Shown: positions 8,995 through 19,326, counted from the first letter of the stretch. The stretch is DNA of 64,000 bases from Williamsia herbipolensis (GCF_000964005.1 NZ_JXYP01000023.1:62001-126000), one strand, 5' to 3'. Notes: generated by a model not told the origin, from the letters alone. Translations and numbers: made by a program.

Positions 8995-9920
8995 TCGCTG
9001 CCCTCCCGCTGCGTCGTGGAGACCATCGCGCCGGTCTCGATGCTCTCGCCGGGGGCGAGAGAGATGCCCGCCCGCCCGAAGGCCCGCACGATCCGGGCCC
9101 GCAGATCGCGACTCACCTCGAACTGTTTGCCCGGCAGGGTGCGCGCGACGATGCGCACGGTGACGCCGTCGACCTCCATCTCGGTGACGCCCATGGGCGT
9201 CGGCTCGTCGAGGAGCAGCGGCCGCATCCGGGGATCGGCGAACGCCTGCTGGCCGATCCGGTGGAGGATCTCGTTGACGCGGCTGATGTCGGCGCCCACC
9301 GGCAGCGGGATGTCGACCACCGACCGCGCCCAGTCCTTCGACAGGTTGGTGGCCTTCACGATCTGGCCGTTGGGGACGGTGATGACCTCGCCGTCGGCGG
9401 AGCGGATCTTGGTGATGCGCAACGTGACGTCCTCGACGGTGCCCTCCGCGGTCGCGACCGACCCGACGATGGTCAGTTCCACCACGTCACCGAAGCCGTA
9501 CTGCTTCTCGGTGATGATGAAGAACCCGGCGAGCAGATCCTGCACCACGCGCTGCGCGCCGAAACCGAGCGCAGCGCCGAGGACCGTGGCCGGCGCGACG
9601 AATCCGGTGATGGGCACGCCGAGTGCGCGGATGATGTTGAACACCGCGATGACGTAGACGATCACGATGGCGACCCAGGAGATGACCTGGGCGACCGAGT
9701 GCCGGTGTTTCGCCGATTCGGAGCGGACGAGTTCGTCGCTCTCGGTGAACGACTGGTCGATCCGTCCGGTGATGCGGGCGGTGCCCCACTGGATGAACCG
9801 GGTCATGATCATCGCGCCGACGATGAACAGGGCGATCTGCACGCCCTGCAGCGACAGGAAGCGGATCAGTTTGTCGGTGCCTGCCGGGGTCGGGGCGGCG
9901 AGGAGAACTGTGTGCACCAC
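8991..9920 (-). CDS. Small-conductance mechanosensitive channel, MscS family
   Basis: The channel opens under membrane tension to release solutes. The protein has about 309 residues, with N-terminal helices near 18-36 and 78-97 and the pore helix TM3 rich in Gly/Ala ([19 protein letters not shown]). The MscS beta domain ([13 protein letters not shown]) and a mixed C-terminal domain follow. Two tandem GTG codons (9920 and 9917) follow AGGAG, which overlaps the prfB stop (TAGGAG). Spacing favours the second, so the protein may be one residue shorter. It is coupled to both prfB upstream and the small membrane protein downstream. Confidence 0.9.
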   Translation of the reverse strand: MVHTVLLAAPTPAGTDKLIRFLSLQGVQIALFIVGAMIMTRFIQWGTARITGRIDQSFTESDELVRSESAKHRHSVAQVISWVAIVIVYVIAVFNIIRALGVPITGFVAPATVLGAALGFGAQRVVQDLLAGFFIITEKQYGFGDVVELTIVGSVATAEGTVEDVTLRITKIRSADGEVITVPNGQIVKATNLSKDWARSVVDIPLPVGADISRVNEILHRIGQQAFADPRMRPLLLDEPTPMGVTEMEVDGVTVRIVARTLPGKQFEVSRDLRARIVRAFGRAGISLAPGESIETGAMVSTTQREGSE

Positions 9921-9925
9921 GGCTC

Positions 9926-11041
9926 CTAGCTGTCCGCCGAGGCCATCCGCCACCGGATGCCCGACTCGATGAAACCGTCGAGATCGCCGTCGAGGACCGC
10001 GGTCGGGTTGTTGACCTCGTACTCGGTCCGCAGGTCCTTGACCATCTGGTACGGGTGCAGGACGTAGGAACGCATCTGGTTGCCCCAGCTGGAGCCGCCG
10101 TCGCCCTTGAGGGCATCCATCTCGGCGCGCTCCTCCTTGCGCTTGACCTCGAGCAGCTTGGCCTGCAACACCTTCATGGCGGCGACCTTGTTCTGCAGCT
10201 GACTCTTCTCGTTCTGACAGGTCACCACGATGCCGGTGGGGACGTGGGTCAGGCGTACCGCGGAGTCGGTGGTGTTGACCGACTGACCACCCGGACCCGA
10301 CGACCGGTAGACGTCGACGCGCAGGTCGTTCTCGTCGATGTCGATGTGGTCGGTCGTCTCGACGACGGGGAGCACCTCCACCTCGGCGAAGGACGTCTGG
10401 CGCCGGCCCTGGTTGTCGAACGGGCTGATCCGCACGAGGCGGTGGGTGCCCATCTCGATCGAGAGGGTGCCGTACATGTAGGGGCCCTTGACCGCGAAGG
10501 TCGCGCTCTTGAGCCCGGCCTCCTCGGCGTAGGAGGTGTCGTAGACCTCGACGCCGTAGTCGTGCTTCTCGGCCCACCGGATGTACATGCGCATGAGCAT
10601 CTCGGCCCAGTCCGCGGCGTCGACGCCACCTGCGCCCGAGCGGATGTTGACCAGGGCGTCGCGGGCGTCGTACTCGCCGGCGAGCATGGTCTTGACCTCC
10701 ATCGCCTCGATGTCGGCGCGCAGCGAGGCGCGCTCGGCGTCGGCGTCGGCGAGGCCGGTGGTGCGGTCGTCGCCCTCCTCGTCCTCGGCGAGTTCGTACA
10801 GGACGGGCAGGTCGTCGAGTCGGCTGCGCAGCGCGGTGACCCGACGGAACTCACCCTGGGCGTGCGACAACTCGCTCGTCACCTGCTGGGCGTGTTCCTG
10901 GTTGTTCCACAGTTCGGGATCGGCCGCCTGGTGCTCGAGTTCGTCGATGCGGCGGGCGAGTTCCTCGAGATCGAGCACCTTCTCGACCGTGGTCAGGGTG
11001 GTGTCGAGGGAGTCGAGGTCGGTCTGTACGTCGGGTTGCAC
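9926..11041 (-). CDS. prfB: Peptide chain release factor 2
   Basis: RF2 reads UGA and UAA stop codons and triggers peptide release. The 371-residue protein carries the codon-reading tripeptide Ser206-Pro207-Phe208 and the catalytic GGQ at 251-253. The reading frame is continuous: there is no in-frame UGA near codon 25, so the autoregulatory +1 frameshift known from E. coli is absent. The ATG at 11041 begins [12 protein letters not shown], the normal family start. It heads the prfB-mscS-membrane protein-ftsE-ftsX series. Confidence 0.97.
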   Translation of the reverse strand: MQPDVQTDLDSLDTTLTTVEKVLDLEELARRIDELEHQAADPELWNNQEHAQQVTSELSHAQGEFRRVTALRSRLDDLPVLYELAEDEEGDDRTTGLADADAERASLRADIEAMEVKTMLAGEYDARDALVNIRSGAGGVDAADWAEMLMRMYIRWAEKHDYGVEVYDTSYAEEAGLKSATFAVKGPYMYGTLSIEMGTHRLVRISPFDNQGRRQTSFAEVEVLPVVETTDHIDIDENDLRVDVYRSSGPGGQSVNTTDSAVRLTHVPTGIVVTCQNEKSQLQNKVAAMKVLQAKLLEVKRKEERAEMDALKGDGGSSWGNQMRSYVLHPYQMVKDLRTEYEVNNPTAVLDGDLDGFIESGIRWRMASADS

Positions 11042-11115
11042 GGTTCACCAGGCTACGTGTTGGGCGGCGATGCCCCGCCCACAGCGGGGTGAGGGGCGCG
11101 GGGACGACTGGCGAC

Positions 11116-11496
11116 TCACGCGGCGGGCGGGACCTCGAGGCTGCCGAATCGCCAGCTGGTGTCGGTCTTGCCGGGCTTGTAGACCACCGGCATGTCGGCA
11201 CCGATCTGCGGCCACGGCGTCTTGCCGGTGACGACCATGTGTCCGTAGACGTTCGTGGGCGCGGTGTCGGGGCCGATGATCGTGCCCGAGACGGTGCAGT
11301 ACATCTGGTCGTTGCGGTCGCCCTCGTCGGGACGGTCGCTCACACCGGTGACCGTCAGGGTGCCCTGGACGAAGCCGGCACCGACTCCCCCGCCGCCGAA
11401 CAGACCACCGGTTCCGCCGGCGCGACCCCGTCGCCACTGGAGCACCATGAACGTGAGAAGCACCGCGAACATGACGAACAACACGACCGAGACCAT
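11116..11496 (-). CDS. Small membrane-anchored protein of unknown function
   Basis: The predicted product has 126 residues: a strong N-terminal helix ([19 protein letters not shown]), a Gly-rich linker, then a soluble domain of about 85 residues ([12 protein letters not shown] ... VPPAA) that should lie outside the membrane if the helix acts as an uncleaved anchor. I do not recognise a family. The ATG at 11496 puts the helix at the very N-terminus and has AAGGAGAGG somewhat far upstream; a TTG at 11556 would add 20 residues. It is divergent from hisN and lies 74 bp upstream of prfB. Confidence 0.7.
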   Translation of the reverse strand: MVSVVLFVMFAVLLTFMVLQWRRGRAGGTGGLFGGGGVGAGFVQGTLTVTGVSDRPDEGDRNDQMYCTVSGTIIGPDTAPTNVYGHMVVTGKTPWPQIGADMPVVYKPGKTDTSWRFGSLEVPPAA

Positions 11497-11592
11497 CTGC
11501 GGGGTCCACCTCTCCTTCGTCCCACCGGCGCATCGCCGGTGGGGAGATTCGGACAATTCGCCTCGCCCGAACTGCCCAGTAGCCTACCGGGC

Positions 11593-12393
11593 ATGGCATC
11601 GCACCCGTCTGATCTGCAGCTGGCCCTCGAGATGGCCGACCGCGCCGACGCGATCACCGCGGCCCGTTTCGGTGCACTGGATCTACAGGTCTCGGACAAA
11701 CCCGATCTGACGCCGGTGTCGGACGCCGATCTCGCGGTGGAGACCGACGTGCGCGCCGTCCTCGCCGAGCGTCGACCCGACGACGCCGTGCTGGGCGAGG
11801 AATTCGGCGGCGCGGTCCGTCTCGCGGGTCGACAGTGGGTGGTCGACCCGATCGACGGGACAAAGAACTTCGTCCGCGGCGTCCCGGTGTGGGCCACGCT
11901 CATCAGCCTGCTCGTCGACGGCCGACCCGTACTCGGGGTGGTGTCGGCTCCGGCGCTGCACCGACGGTGGTGGGCGGCCGAGGGCGAGGGCGCGTTCGCG
12001 ACGGTCGGCGCCGGTGAGCCGCGGCGACTCGCGGTGTCGGGGGTGGCCGAGATCGGCGCGTCGAGCCTGGCGTTCTCGAGCTTGAGCGGGTGGGCCGATC
12101 GCGGCGCCCGCGACAGGTTCATCGCCCTCACCGATGCGGTGTGGCGGGTCCGCGGCTACGGCGACTTCTTCAACTACTGCCTGGTGGCCGAGGGCGCGGT
12201 CGACGTGGCGGCCGAGCCGGAGGTGTCCCTGTGGGATCTCGCGGCGCTCGATGTGCTGGTCCGCGAGGCGGGCGGGATGTTCACCGACCTCACCGGCGCG
12301 CCGGGACCGCACGGTGGCAGCGCGGTGGCCACGAACGGCCTGCTGCACCACGCGGTGATCGACGCCCTCGGTGTCACCGCACCGGTCACGTGA
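11593..12393 (+). CDS. hisN: Histidinol-phosphatase (inositol-monophosphatase fold)
   Basis: HisN removes phosphate from L-histidinol phosphate, the penultimate step group of histidine synthesis in actinobacteria. The 266-residue sequence has the Mg-binding motifs GEEFGG near residue 65, DPIDGTKNF near residue 88 and the late [15 protein letters not shown] near residue 218. From memory it matches the M. tuberculosis gene Rv3137 better than general inositol phosphatases, but specificity within this fold is hard to read by eye. The ATG at 11593 starts MASHPSDLQ. It stands apart from other his genes. Confidence 0.85.
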   Translation: MASHPSDLQLALEMADRADAITAARFGALDLQVSDKPDLTPVSDADLAVETDVRAVLAERRPDDAVLGEEFGGAVRLAGRQWVVDPIDGTKNFVRGVPVWATLISLLVDGRPVLGVVSAPALHRRWWAAEGEGAFATVGAGEPRRLAVSGVAEIGASSLAFSSLSGWADRGARDRFIALTDAVWRVRGYGDFFNYCLVAEGAVDVAAEPEVSLWDLAALDVLVREAGGMFTDLTGAPGPHGGSAVATNGLLHHAVIDALGVTAPVT

Positions 12394-12859
12394 CGGGCGG
12401 GAACCAGCCGGTGCCCATGCCCGCGTCGATCGCGCGCGCCACGCCGTAGGCGATCCAGAGCCCGGCGACGAGCCACACCACCGGATGGCGCGCGACCCCG
12501 GCGACCCGCCCGATGCGCGCGGGTCCGGCGGATGCGACCGCGAGGGTGAGCACGATCATCGCGGCGACGAACGCCATGCTGATCGGTCCGAAGTCGTTGT
12601 AGGAGAACGCCGTCGCGACATCGCCGTGGCCGAGCGCGATCCAACTCCGCGTGAGGCCGCATCCGGGGCAGGGCAGACCGGTGACCACGCGGAACGGGCA
12701 CAGCACCGGACCCGACGTGCTCATCGACCGCGGCAGCGCCACGGCGGCGACGATCGACCCCGCACCGACGGCGGCCGCGATCTGCACCGACACCCTCGCG
12801 CCGACACCGTCGTCGCCCTCGGCGGACCGACGGGTGGGCGCAGTGGTCGGCGCGGACAT
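12386..12859 (-). CDS. DUF2752 membrane protein
   Basis: The 157-residue integral membrane protein contains the DUF2752 hallmark [20 protein letters not shown] near residues 53-72, with its cysteine cluster followed by two to three helices. The function of the family is not known. The ATG at 12859 shares one base with the stop of the upstream TM2-domain gene (TGATG), so the two were built to be co-translated. The 3' end overlaps hisN by eight bases in convergent orientation. Confidence 0.85.
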   Translation of the reverse strand: MSAPTTAPTRRSAEGDDGVGARVSVQIAAAVGAGSIVAAVALPRSMSTSGPVLCPFRVVTGLPCPGCGLTRSWIALGHGDVATAFSYNDFGPISMAFVAAMIVLTLAVASAGPARIGRVAGVARHPVVWLVAGLWIAYGVARAIDAGMGTGWFPPVT

Positions 12860-13268
12860 CACCGCAGCGGGACGCCGTTCGAGTCGGGCACCTTGCGCAG
12901 GATGATCAGGATGAAATCGATCAGCGACCACACGCCGAGTCCACCACAGGTGATGAGCTTGAGGATGCCCAGACCGGTGTAGCCCAGCCAGAAGCGGTCG
13001 ATGCCCAGGGACCGAGGAAGAAGGAGATGAGGACGGTGGTGAGCCAGTCCTTGTCGGAGAACAGTCCCGGCACCTGCGAGACGGGGAACCACGAACTGGT
13101 GGTGGTGCGCACCTGCATCTCCGGCTTGAGCTGGCCGGTGCGGGTGAGGTTCTGCAGGTCGAAGTAGGTCATCGGACCCTGCTCCTGACCGAGGATCGCG
13201 GCGTAGAAGGTGTCGTTCTGGGGGCCCGACGGCGGCTGCATCGGGGTACCCATGGGTGGTTGCGTCAT
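12859..13268 (-). pseudogene. GYF_2/TM2-domain membrane protein interrupted by a one-base frameshift
   Basis: The first frame (from ATG 13268) encodes a GYF_2-like domain (FYAAILGQEQGPMTYFDLQN) and the start of a TM2 domain (KDWLTTVLISFFLG), then loses all similarity. The TM2 domain resumes in the next frame (LGIDRFWLGYTGLGILK ... PDSNGVPLR) and ends at 12859, exactly where the DUF2752 gene starts. The break is at about 13008-13012, where GGTCCCTGGGC would need one extra base (for example GGTGCCCTGGGC) to give FFLGxLGIDRF. It could be a real mutation or an assembly error; the flawless downstream frame argues for a recent or artefactual event. Confidence 0.8.
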
Positions 13269-13367
13269 GCGCAACAGACTAGGTCACACAACCCGGCAAA
13301 ACGGCCTGGACGACACAATGGATCCCACCCAGATCAGCGACGTCGCGGAAATGGGTGGTGACATCTT

Positions 13368-13408
13368 CCTTACCGGTCGGTAAGGTACATCTTACTGCCG
13401 AGTAAGAT
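13368..13408. promoter_or_regulatory. Two tandem palindromic operators upstream of the acyl-CoA dehydrogenase pair
   Basis: The first site, CCTTACCGGTCGGTAAGG (13368-13385), has 8-bp arms around 2 bp. The second (13389-13408) has arms ATCTTACT and AGTAAGAT around 4 bp. Both share TTAC...GTAA, and their centres are 22 bp apart, two helical turns. This is the usual look of a TetR-type repressor site pair. No regulator gene is adjacent. Confidence 0.75.
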
Positions 13409-13494
13409 CGGCATCGCCGCAAGTCGGAGCCCTCGGGCCACCCGACACTGCGTCGTCCAGCCCTGAACATCGACCACGAAACTGTAGGTGCGAA

Positions 13495-14862
13495 ATGTCT
13501 ACTCACACTGAGCCGCGCGACACCTCCGCGGTGGGCAAGAACGCCCCTAAGACGAACGCGATCGGCGCCGCGATGCGGTTCCTGACCGTTCTCACCGGAT
13601 CGGACATCGCCGAGCGCTTCGGCCTCCGCGAGCCGATCAACCGCGTCGCCTACCAGGGCACCAAGAGCGGATTCCAGACCCTCGGCGCGGCCAGCCGCGC
13701 GTTCAAGACCGTGCAGGGCGGTGGCTCGCCGAAGCGCCTGAGCACCCCGGGCAAGGACTACTTCAACATCGCCCCGGACGACGAGCAGAAGATGATCGCC
13801 GACACCGCTCGCGAGTTCTCCGAGGAGATCCTGCGCCCGGCCGCGCACGACGCCGACGAGGCCGCCACCGCGCCCGAGGAGCTGTTGACCCGGTTCGCCG
13901 AGCTCGGCATCACCACCATCAACGTGCCCGAGGAGTTCGACGGCGCGGCCAGCGAGCGCGGCGTGGTCACCAACGGCCTGGTCGCCGAGGCGATGGCCTA
14001 CGGCGACATGGGGCTGGCCATCCCGCTCCTCGCACCGAGCGGTGTCGCGACCACGCTGACGCAGTACGGCAGCGACGCGCAGCAGAAGACCTTCCTCCCC
14101 GACTACGCCGGTGAGAACGTCCCGCAGTCGTCGGTGATCATCGCCGAGCCCCGCGCTCTGTTCGACGCCTTCGACATCAAGACCAAGGCGACCCGCGCGC
14201 CCAGCGGCTACAAGCTCGACGGCGTGAAGTCGTTCGTGCCCGCCGCCGGGTCGTCGGAGCTGTTCATCATCGGCGCGAACCTCGACGGCCGCCCGGCGCT
14301 GTTCCTCGTGGAGGCCGACTCCGAGGGCCTCATCGTCGAGGCCGATCCCGGCATGGGAGTGCGTGCGGCCGGAATGGGTCGCGTCGTGCTCAACAACGTG
14401 TCGGTCCCCAAGTCGGCTCTGCTCGGCGAGGAAGAGGGCGACGCGGCGTTCGCGGCCTACCGCGACGTGGTCCGGTTGTCCCGCCTCGGCTGGTCGTCGC
14501 TGGCCGTCGGCACCTCGCAGGCCGTGCTCGACTACGTGGTCCCCTACGTCAACGACCGTGTCGCCTTCGGGGAGCCGGTCTCCAACCGTCAGGGTGTCGC
14601 GTTCCCCGTCGCCGTGATGGCCACCGAGCTCGACGCACTGCGCCTGGTCACCCAGCGCGGCACCTCGCGCGCCGAGCAGGGACTGTCCTACGCCCGTGAG
14701 GCGGCACTCGCCCGGAAGCTGGTGTCCGACAAGGGCATGCAGATCGGTTCCGACGGCGTGCAGCTCCTCGGTGGACACGGCTTCACCAAGGAGCACCCCG
14801 TCGAGCGGTGGTACCGCGACCTGCGCGCGGCCTCCATCGGCGAGGGCATCGTCGTCCTGTAA
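13495..14862 (+). CDS. fadE24: Acyl-CoA dehydrogenase, FadE24-like
   Basis: This is a 455-residue flavoprotein of fatty-acid or lipid beta-oxidation. An N-terminal extension of about 85 residues precedes the normal fold (DEQKMIADTAREFSEE), then come the middle beta domain and the C-terminal helices ending in LLGGHGFTKEHPVERWYRDL. The FAD-contacting stretches of the middle domain are less standard than in its partner. It sits 45 bp before a second dehydrogenase, as in M. tuberculosis Rv3139-Rv3140. Such adjacent pairs can form alpha2-beta2 enzymes where only one subunit is catalytic; I infer this may apply here. ATG at 13495. Confidence 0.87.
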   Translation: MSTHTEPRDTSAVGKNAPKTNAIGAAMRFLTVLTGSDIAERFGLREPINRVAYQGTKSGFQTLGAASRAFKTVQGGGSPKRLSTPGKDYFNIAPDDEQKMIADTAREFSEEILRPAAHDADEAATAPEELLTRFAELGITTINVPEEFDGAASERGVVTNGLVAEAMAYGDMGLAIPLLAPSGVATTLTQYGSDAQQKTFLPDYAGENVPQSSVIIAEPRALFDAFDIKTKATRAPSGYKLDGVKSFVPAAGSSELFIIGANLDGRPALFLVEADSEGLIVEADPGMGVRAAGMGRVVLNNVSVPKSALLGEEEGDAAFAAYRDVVRLSRLGWSSLAVGTSQAVLDYVVPYVNDRVAFGEPVSNRQGVAFPVAVMATELDALRLVTQRGTSRAEQGLSYAREAALARKLVSDKGMQIGSDGVQLLGGHGFTKEHPVERWYRDLRAASIGEGIVVL

Positions 14863-14907
14863 CCGTCCCGACTCCCCCAACGACTTCTTCCTCGAAAAGA
14901 GAAAACA

Positions 14908-16125
14908 ATGGCAATCAATCTCGAACTGCCCAAGAAGCTCCTGGTGACCGTCGACCAGGCGCACCAGGCGGCGGCGAACATCTTCCGGCCCGTCTCGCGC
15001 AAGTACGACCTGCGCGAACACGATTACCCCATCGAGCTCGACACGTTGGCCAGCCTGTACGACGGTCTCACCGAGACCGGTCAGGCCGGTGCGGGCGCCG
15101 ACGGCGGACGCAAGCAGCCGCAGAAGGAGCTGCCCGAGGGCGCCGTCGCCAACGGCGGCAACATGGCGGCCTGCCTCAACGTCCTCGAGACGTCCTGGGG
15201 TGACGTGGGTCTGGTGCTCAGCATGCCGTACCAGGGTCTCGGCAACGCCGCGATCTCGGCGGTCGCGACCGACGAGCAGCTCGAGAGCTTCGGCAAGGTG
15301 TGGGCCGCCATGGCCATCACCGAGCCCGGCTTCGGCTCCGACTCCGCCGCCGTGTCGACGACGGCCGTGCTCGACGGCGACGAGTACGTCATCAACGGCG
15401 AGAAGATCTATGTGACCGCCGGCTCGCGCGCCACCCACATCGTGGTGTGGGCGACGGTGGACAAGAGTGCCGGTCGCGCCGCGATAAAGAGCTTCGTGGT
15501 GCCGCGTGAGCACCCGGGTGTCACCATCGAGCGTCTCGAGCACAAGCTCGGCATCAAGGTCTCCGACACCGCGCAGATCCGGTTCGAGAACTGCCGCATC
15601 CCCAAGGAGAACCTGCTCGGTTCGCCCGAGGTGGACACCAAGAAGGGGTTCGGCGGCGTCATGCAGACGTTCGACAACACCCGTCCGATGGTGGCCGCGA
15701 TGGCGGTGGGTGTCACCCGCGCCGCGCTCGAGGAGATCCGTCGTCTGCTCGAGGAGGCGGGTGTCGAGATCGACTACGACAAGCCCGCGCAGTCGCAGCA
15801 CGCCGCGGCGGCGGAGTTCATCCGCCTCGAGTCCGATTTCGAGGGGGCGTATCTGCTGATGCTGCGCGCCGCCTGGATGGCCGACAACAAGGAGCCGAAC
15901 TCCAAGGAGGCGTCGATGTCGAAGGCGAAGGCCGGACGCACCGTCGTCGACGTGACCACCCGCGCGGTGGAGCTGGCCGGCACCTTGGGCTACTCCGAGC
16001 ACCTACTGTTGGAGAAGTGGGCCCGCGACTCGAAGATCCTCGACATCTTCGAGGGCACCCAGCAGATCCAGAACCTCGTCATCGCGCGTCGTGTGCTCAA
16101 CAAGACCAGCGCCGAGCTGAAGTGA
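14908..16125 (+). CDS. fadE23: Acyl-CoA dehydrogenase, FadE23-like
   Basis: This is a 405-residue acyl-CoA dehydrogenase, partner of the preceding gene. It shows the flavin/substrate signature AITEPGFGSDSAAV near residue 135, VINGEKIYVTAGSRA, and the C-terminal IFEGTQQIQN segment whose Glu is at the place of the catalytic base or FAD contact in the family. An insertion of about 20 residues rich in Gly/Lys (residues 60-80) sits in the N-terminal domain. The start ATG at 14908 follows AAAAGAGAAA. A double hairpin terminator follows the stop. Confidence 0.88.
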   Translation: MAINLELPKKLLVTVDQAHQAAANIFRPVSRKYDLREHDYPIELDTLASLYDGLTETGQAGAGADGGRKQPQKELPEGAVANGGNMAACLNVLETSWGDVGLVLSMPYQGLGNAAISAVATDEQLESFGKVWAAMAITEPGFGSDSAAVSTTAVLDGDEYVINGEKIYVTAGSRATHIVVWATVDKSAGRAAIKSFVVPREHPGVTIERLEHKLGIKVSDTAQIRFENCRIPKENLLGSPEVDTKKGFGGVMQTFDNTRPMVAAMAVGVTRAALEEIRRLLEEAGVEIDYDKPAQSQHAAAAEFIRLESDFEGAYLLMLRAAWMADNKEPNSKEASMSKAKAGRTVVDVTTRAVELAGTLGYSEHLLLEKWARDSKILDIFEGTQQIQNLVIARRVLNKTSAELK

Positions 16126-16131
16126 GGACGT

Positions 16132-16200
16132 GCTGTCACCGCTGCCGGTGACAGCAGCAGAGGGGCCCGGACACGCCGAGGGGTGCGTCCGGGCCCTTCT
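16132..16200 (+). terminator. Double hairpin terminator after the fadE pair
   Basis: A first hairpin GCTGTCACC...GGTGACAGC occupies 16132-16155. A second with arms GGGCCCGGAC and GTCCGGGCCC occupies 16163-16196 and runs into TTCTTCG. The second has the form of an intrinsic terminator. Confidence 0.75.
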
Positions 16201-16239
16201 TCGTCTGCGCGCGAGGCGATCACACGCCCACGCGTCGGG

Positions 16240-17727
16240 TCAGCCGACCTCGACCGGCGTCGCGATCGGTTCGGGCGCGTTGTCGGCGGAGCGCTGACGC
16301 CGCTCCCCCTGCGTGAGGGCCATCAGCACCATCCCGGCGCCCAGCAGGATCGCCGAGGCCCAGAACGTCTGCTGCACACCGGCGGTGAAGGCGTGCAACG
16401 GTGTGCCTCCGGCCGCCGCACTCGCCGACCCGAACACCGTCACCAGGACCGCGAGGCCCAGCGTGCCGCCGAGTTGCTGCATCGCGTTGACCATGCCCGA
16501 GGCCGCGCCGGCATCGGCCGGGGCCACCCCGCGCAGCGCCGCGGTGGTCAGCGACAGGAACGACGTCCCGCCGCCGAGGCCGATGAGGATCATCGGGCCG
16601 ATCAGCTCGAGGTAGCTCGACCCCTGGTGGATCTGGGTCAGCCACAGCATCCCGGCGATCGCCAGACCGAAGCCCACCATCAGCAGTGCCCGCCCCGAGA
16701 ACCGCACCGATGCGTACCGCGCCGAGAACTGGGTCGCGGCGAAGGTCGACGCGGTCATCGGCAGATACGCCAGACCGGTCTGCAGCGGGCCGTAGTGCAG
16801 CACGTCCTGCAGGAACTGCGTGAGGAAGAACATCATCCCCATGAAGCCCGCGACCATGACCAGACGTCCGGCGTACGACGCCGAGCGCGGCACGCTGGCG
16901 AACAGACGCAGAGGTGTGATCGGTTGGGCGGCCCGACGTTCGGCGACGACGAAGGCGCCCAGCAGGGCGACGCCCACGATCAGGGAGACGAGGGTGACCG
17001 CGTCCGACCACCCCTTCTCCGCGGCGTTGACCAGGCCGTAGACGACCATGCCGATCCCGACCGTCGAGTAGAGCGCACCCTGCAGGTCGAACGGCTTGCG
17101 CGAACGCTCGGTGGCGGGCAGGGACAGCGCGCCGGCGATGAGCACGACGATGCCGATCGGCACGTTGACGAACAGCACCCAGCGCCAGTTCAACCACTGG
17201 GTGAGCGCACCACCGAGCACGAGGCCGATCGAGAAGCCGCCGATGGAGACGGCGGTGAACAGCCCCAGGGCCCGATTGCGTTCCCGCCCTTCGGGGAACC
17301 GCGTCATGAGCAGCGCGAGGGCCGCAGGCGCGGCGACCGCGGCGCCCACGCCCTGCGCCGCCCGGGCCACCAGGAGCGCGACACCGTCGACGGCGAACCC
17401 GCCGGCCATCGAGGCGACGACGAACAGCGCGAGCCCGCCGAGGAAGGTGCGGCGGCGTCCGAGGATGTCGCCCATGCGGGCCCCCAACAGCAGGAGCCCA
17501 CCGAAGGTCAGGGTGTACGCGTTGAGCACCCACGACAGCGATGTCGACGAGAAGCCCAGTGCGCGTTGAATGTCGGGGAGTGCGACGTTGACGATGGTCG
17601 CATCGACGACCACCATCAGCTGGCACCCCAGCACGCTGATGAGCACCAGCGTGCCGAGGTGGCGGGACAGTGCGCCGGGCATCCGGCCCGATGGGGCCGG
17701 GGAACGGCGAACAGAGGGAATGGACAT
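16240..17727 (-). CDS. MFS drug exporter, DHA2 (14-helix) family
   Basis: The 495-residue protein is a proton-driven multidrug efflux pump of the DHA2/EmrB-QacA type. Visible motifs are the family motif D in the first helix (VVDATIVNVALPDIQ), motif A GARMGDILGRRRTF, and motif C in helix 5 (GGFSIGLVLGGAL). Fourteen hydrophobic stretches can be counted. I chose ATG 17727 (MSIPSVRR) because GGGAG lies seven bases upstream. A TetR gene is divergent across a region with paired palindromes, so substrate-induced derepression is likely. Confidence 0.9.
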   Translation of the reverse strand: MSIPSVRRSPAPSGRMPGALSRHLGTLVLISVLGCQLMVVVDATIVNVALPDIQRALGFSSTSLSWVLNAYTLTFGGLLLLGARMGDILGRRRTFLGGLALFVVASMAGGFAVDGVALLVARAAQGVGAAVAAPAALALLMTRFPEGRERNRALGLFTAVSIGGFSIGLVLGGALTQWLNWRWVLFVNVPIGIVVLIAGALSLPATERSRKPFDLQGALYSTVGIGMVVYGLVNAAEKGWSDAVTLVSLIVGVALLGAFVVAERRAAQPITPLRLFASVPRSASYAGRLVMVAGFMGMMFFLTQFLQDVLHYGPLQTGLAYLPMTASTFAATQFSARYASVRFSGRALLMVGFGLAIAGMLWLTQIHQGSSYLELIGPMILIGLGGGTSFLSLTTAALRGVAPADAGAASGMVNAMQQLGGTLGLAVLVTVFGSASAAAGGTPLHAFTAGVQQTFWASAILLGAGMVLMALTQGERRQRSADNAPEPIATPVEVG

Positions 17728-17770
17728 GTGTGGTCTCCCTAGAGGGTCGGAGTACACTCGAGCGCGAAAC

Positions 17771-17808
17771 GGAAGCTTCCTCCGGATACGATACGGAGGC
17801 TCCCTCCG
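17771..17808. promoter_or_regulatory. Paired palindromes between MFS pump and TetR genes
   Basis: A perfect GGAAGCTTCC (17771-17780) and CGGAGG-CTC-CCTCCG (17794-17808) lie side by side, and the whole of 17767-17811 reads as a larger inverted repeat starting AAACGGA and ending TCCGTTT. The position between divergent genes suits a TetR operator that controls both. Confidence 0.65.
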
Positions 17809-17851
17809 TTTTGCAACACCTCATGCTGCCCGCATCGACAAGGAGGTCGGA

Positions 17852-18421
17852 GTGACGAAGGCGACCCCGGCCGTCTCCCGCGCCCCCCGCGCCGACGCCG
17901 TCCGCAATCGCGACAAGCTGGTCGCCGCGGCACGTGCACTGTTCGCCGAGGGTGGTGTCGACACACCGCTCGAGCGCGTGGCCGCCGACGCCGGTGTCGG
18001 GATCGGCACCCTGTACCGCAACTTCCCCAGTCGCCAGTCGCTGATCGAGGCCGTCTACCGCAGTCAGTCCGAGGAGATCGTCGCCAACGGCAAGCAGTTC
18101 GGGGAGACCATGGCTCCCGACGACGCGCTGGTCGCCGTCTTCGACGAGTACCTCCGCACGGCGGCGTCCAAGCGCGGGATGAAAGAGGTGATCCTCGCCG
18201 AGCTCGGTGCCGACGCCCCGGTGTTCGTCGACTCCCGCGCCATGATCGAGACGATCCTGGTCGCGGGACAGGAGCAGGGTCTGTTCCGTGACGACGTGAC
18301 CGCCGATCAGGTCTTCCGGCTCATCGGCGGACTGTCGATGACCTGTCACGTCAACGGCGACATCGCCGACAGTCGCCCGCTCGTCCGCGTGGTCATCGAC
18401 GGGCTCCGTCGCACGCGCTGA
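17852..18421 (+). CDS. TetR/AcrR-family regulator of the adjacent MFS pump
   Basis: The 189-residue repressor has a classic N-terminal helix-turn-helix: RDKLVAAARALFAEGGVDTPLER at residues 20-42 and VGIGTLYRNFPSRQSLIEAV at residues 50-69. A ligand-binding C-terminal domain follows. GTG at 17852 has AAGGAGG just upstream; the longer open frame overlapping the pump gene is not used. Divergent placement next to an efflux pump points to local repression, with the inducer probably a pump substrate. Confidence 0.9.
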   Translation: MTKATPAVSRAPRADAVRNRDKLVAAARALFAEGGVDTPLERVAADAGVGIGTLYRNFPSRQSLIEAVYRSQSEEIVANGKQFGETMAPDDALVAVFDEYLRTAASKRGMKEVILAELGADAPVFVDSRAMIETILVAGQEQGLFRDDVTADQVFRLIGGLSMTCHVNGDIADSRPLVRVVIDGLRRTR

Positions 18422-19162
<741 letters not shown>

Positions 19163-19192
19163 TCCGAGGAACCGACGCCCGAACGGGCGACA

Positions 19193-19230
19193 CGGGAACC
19201 CGGCTTCGCGCGCGGAGCCGGGTTCCTGCG
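19193..19230 (+). terminator. Hairpin terminator after the Rpf-like gene
   Basis: Arms GGAACCCGGCT (19195-19205) and AGCCGGGTTCC (19216-19226) pair perfectly over 11 bp around a 10-base loop. No strong T run follows. Confidence 0.65.
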
Positions 19231-19310
19231 TGTGTGGGGCAGAATGTGTGCAAGTGAGCAGTTCCCGGCGCACACTGTGGATCGATATTGATTCCTTAGA
19301 TATTGTCAAC

Positions 19311-19326
19311 GTGGACCGCAGTCCAC
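19311..19326. promoter_or_regulatory. GTGGAC-N4-GTCCAC palindrome upstream of TetR gene
   Basis: A perfect 6-bp inverted repeat around CGCA lies 31 bp before the TetR start, just after an AT-rich stretch (TTCCTTAGATATTGTC) that may be the promoter. Autoregulation is the simplest reading. Confidence 0.5.

Noticed and set aside
9926-11041. Possible programmed +1 frameshift in prfB, as in E. coli
   Set aside because: The frame is continuous from ATG 11041 with no in-frame UGA near codon 25.
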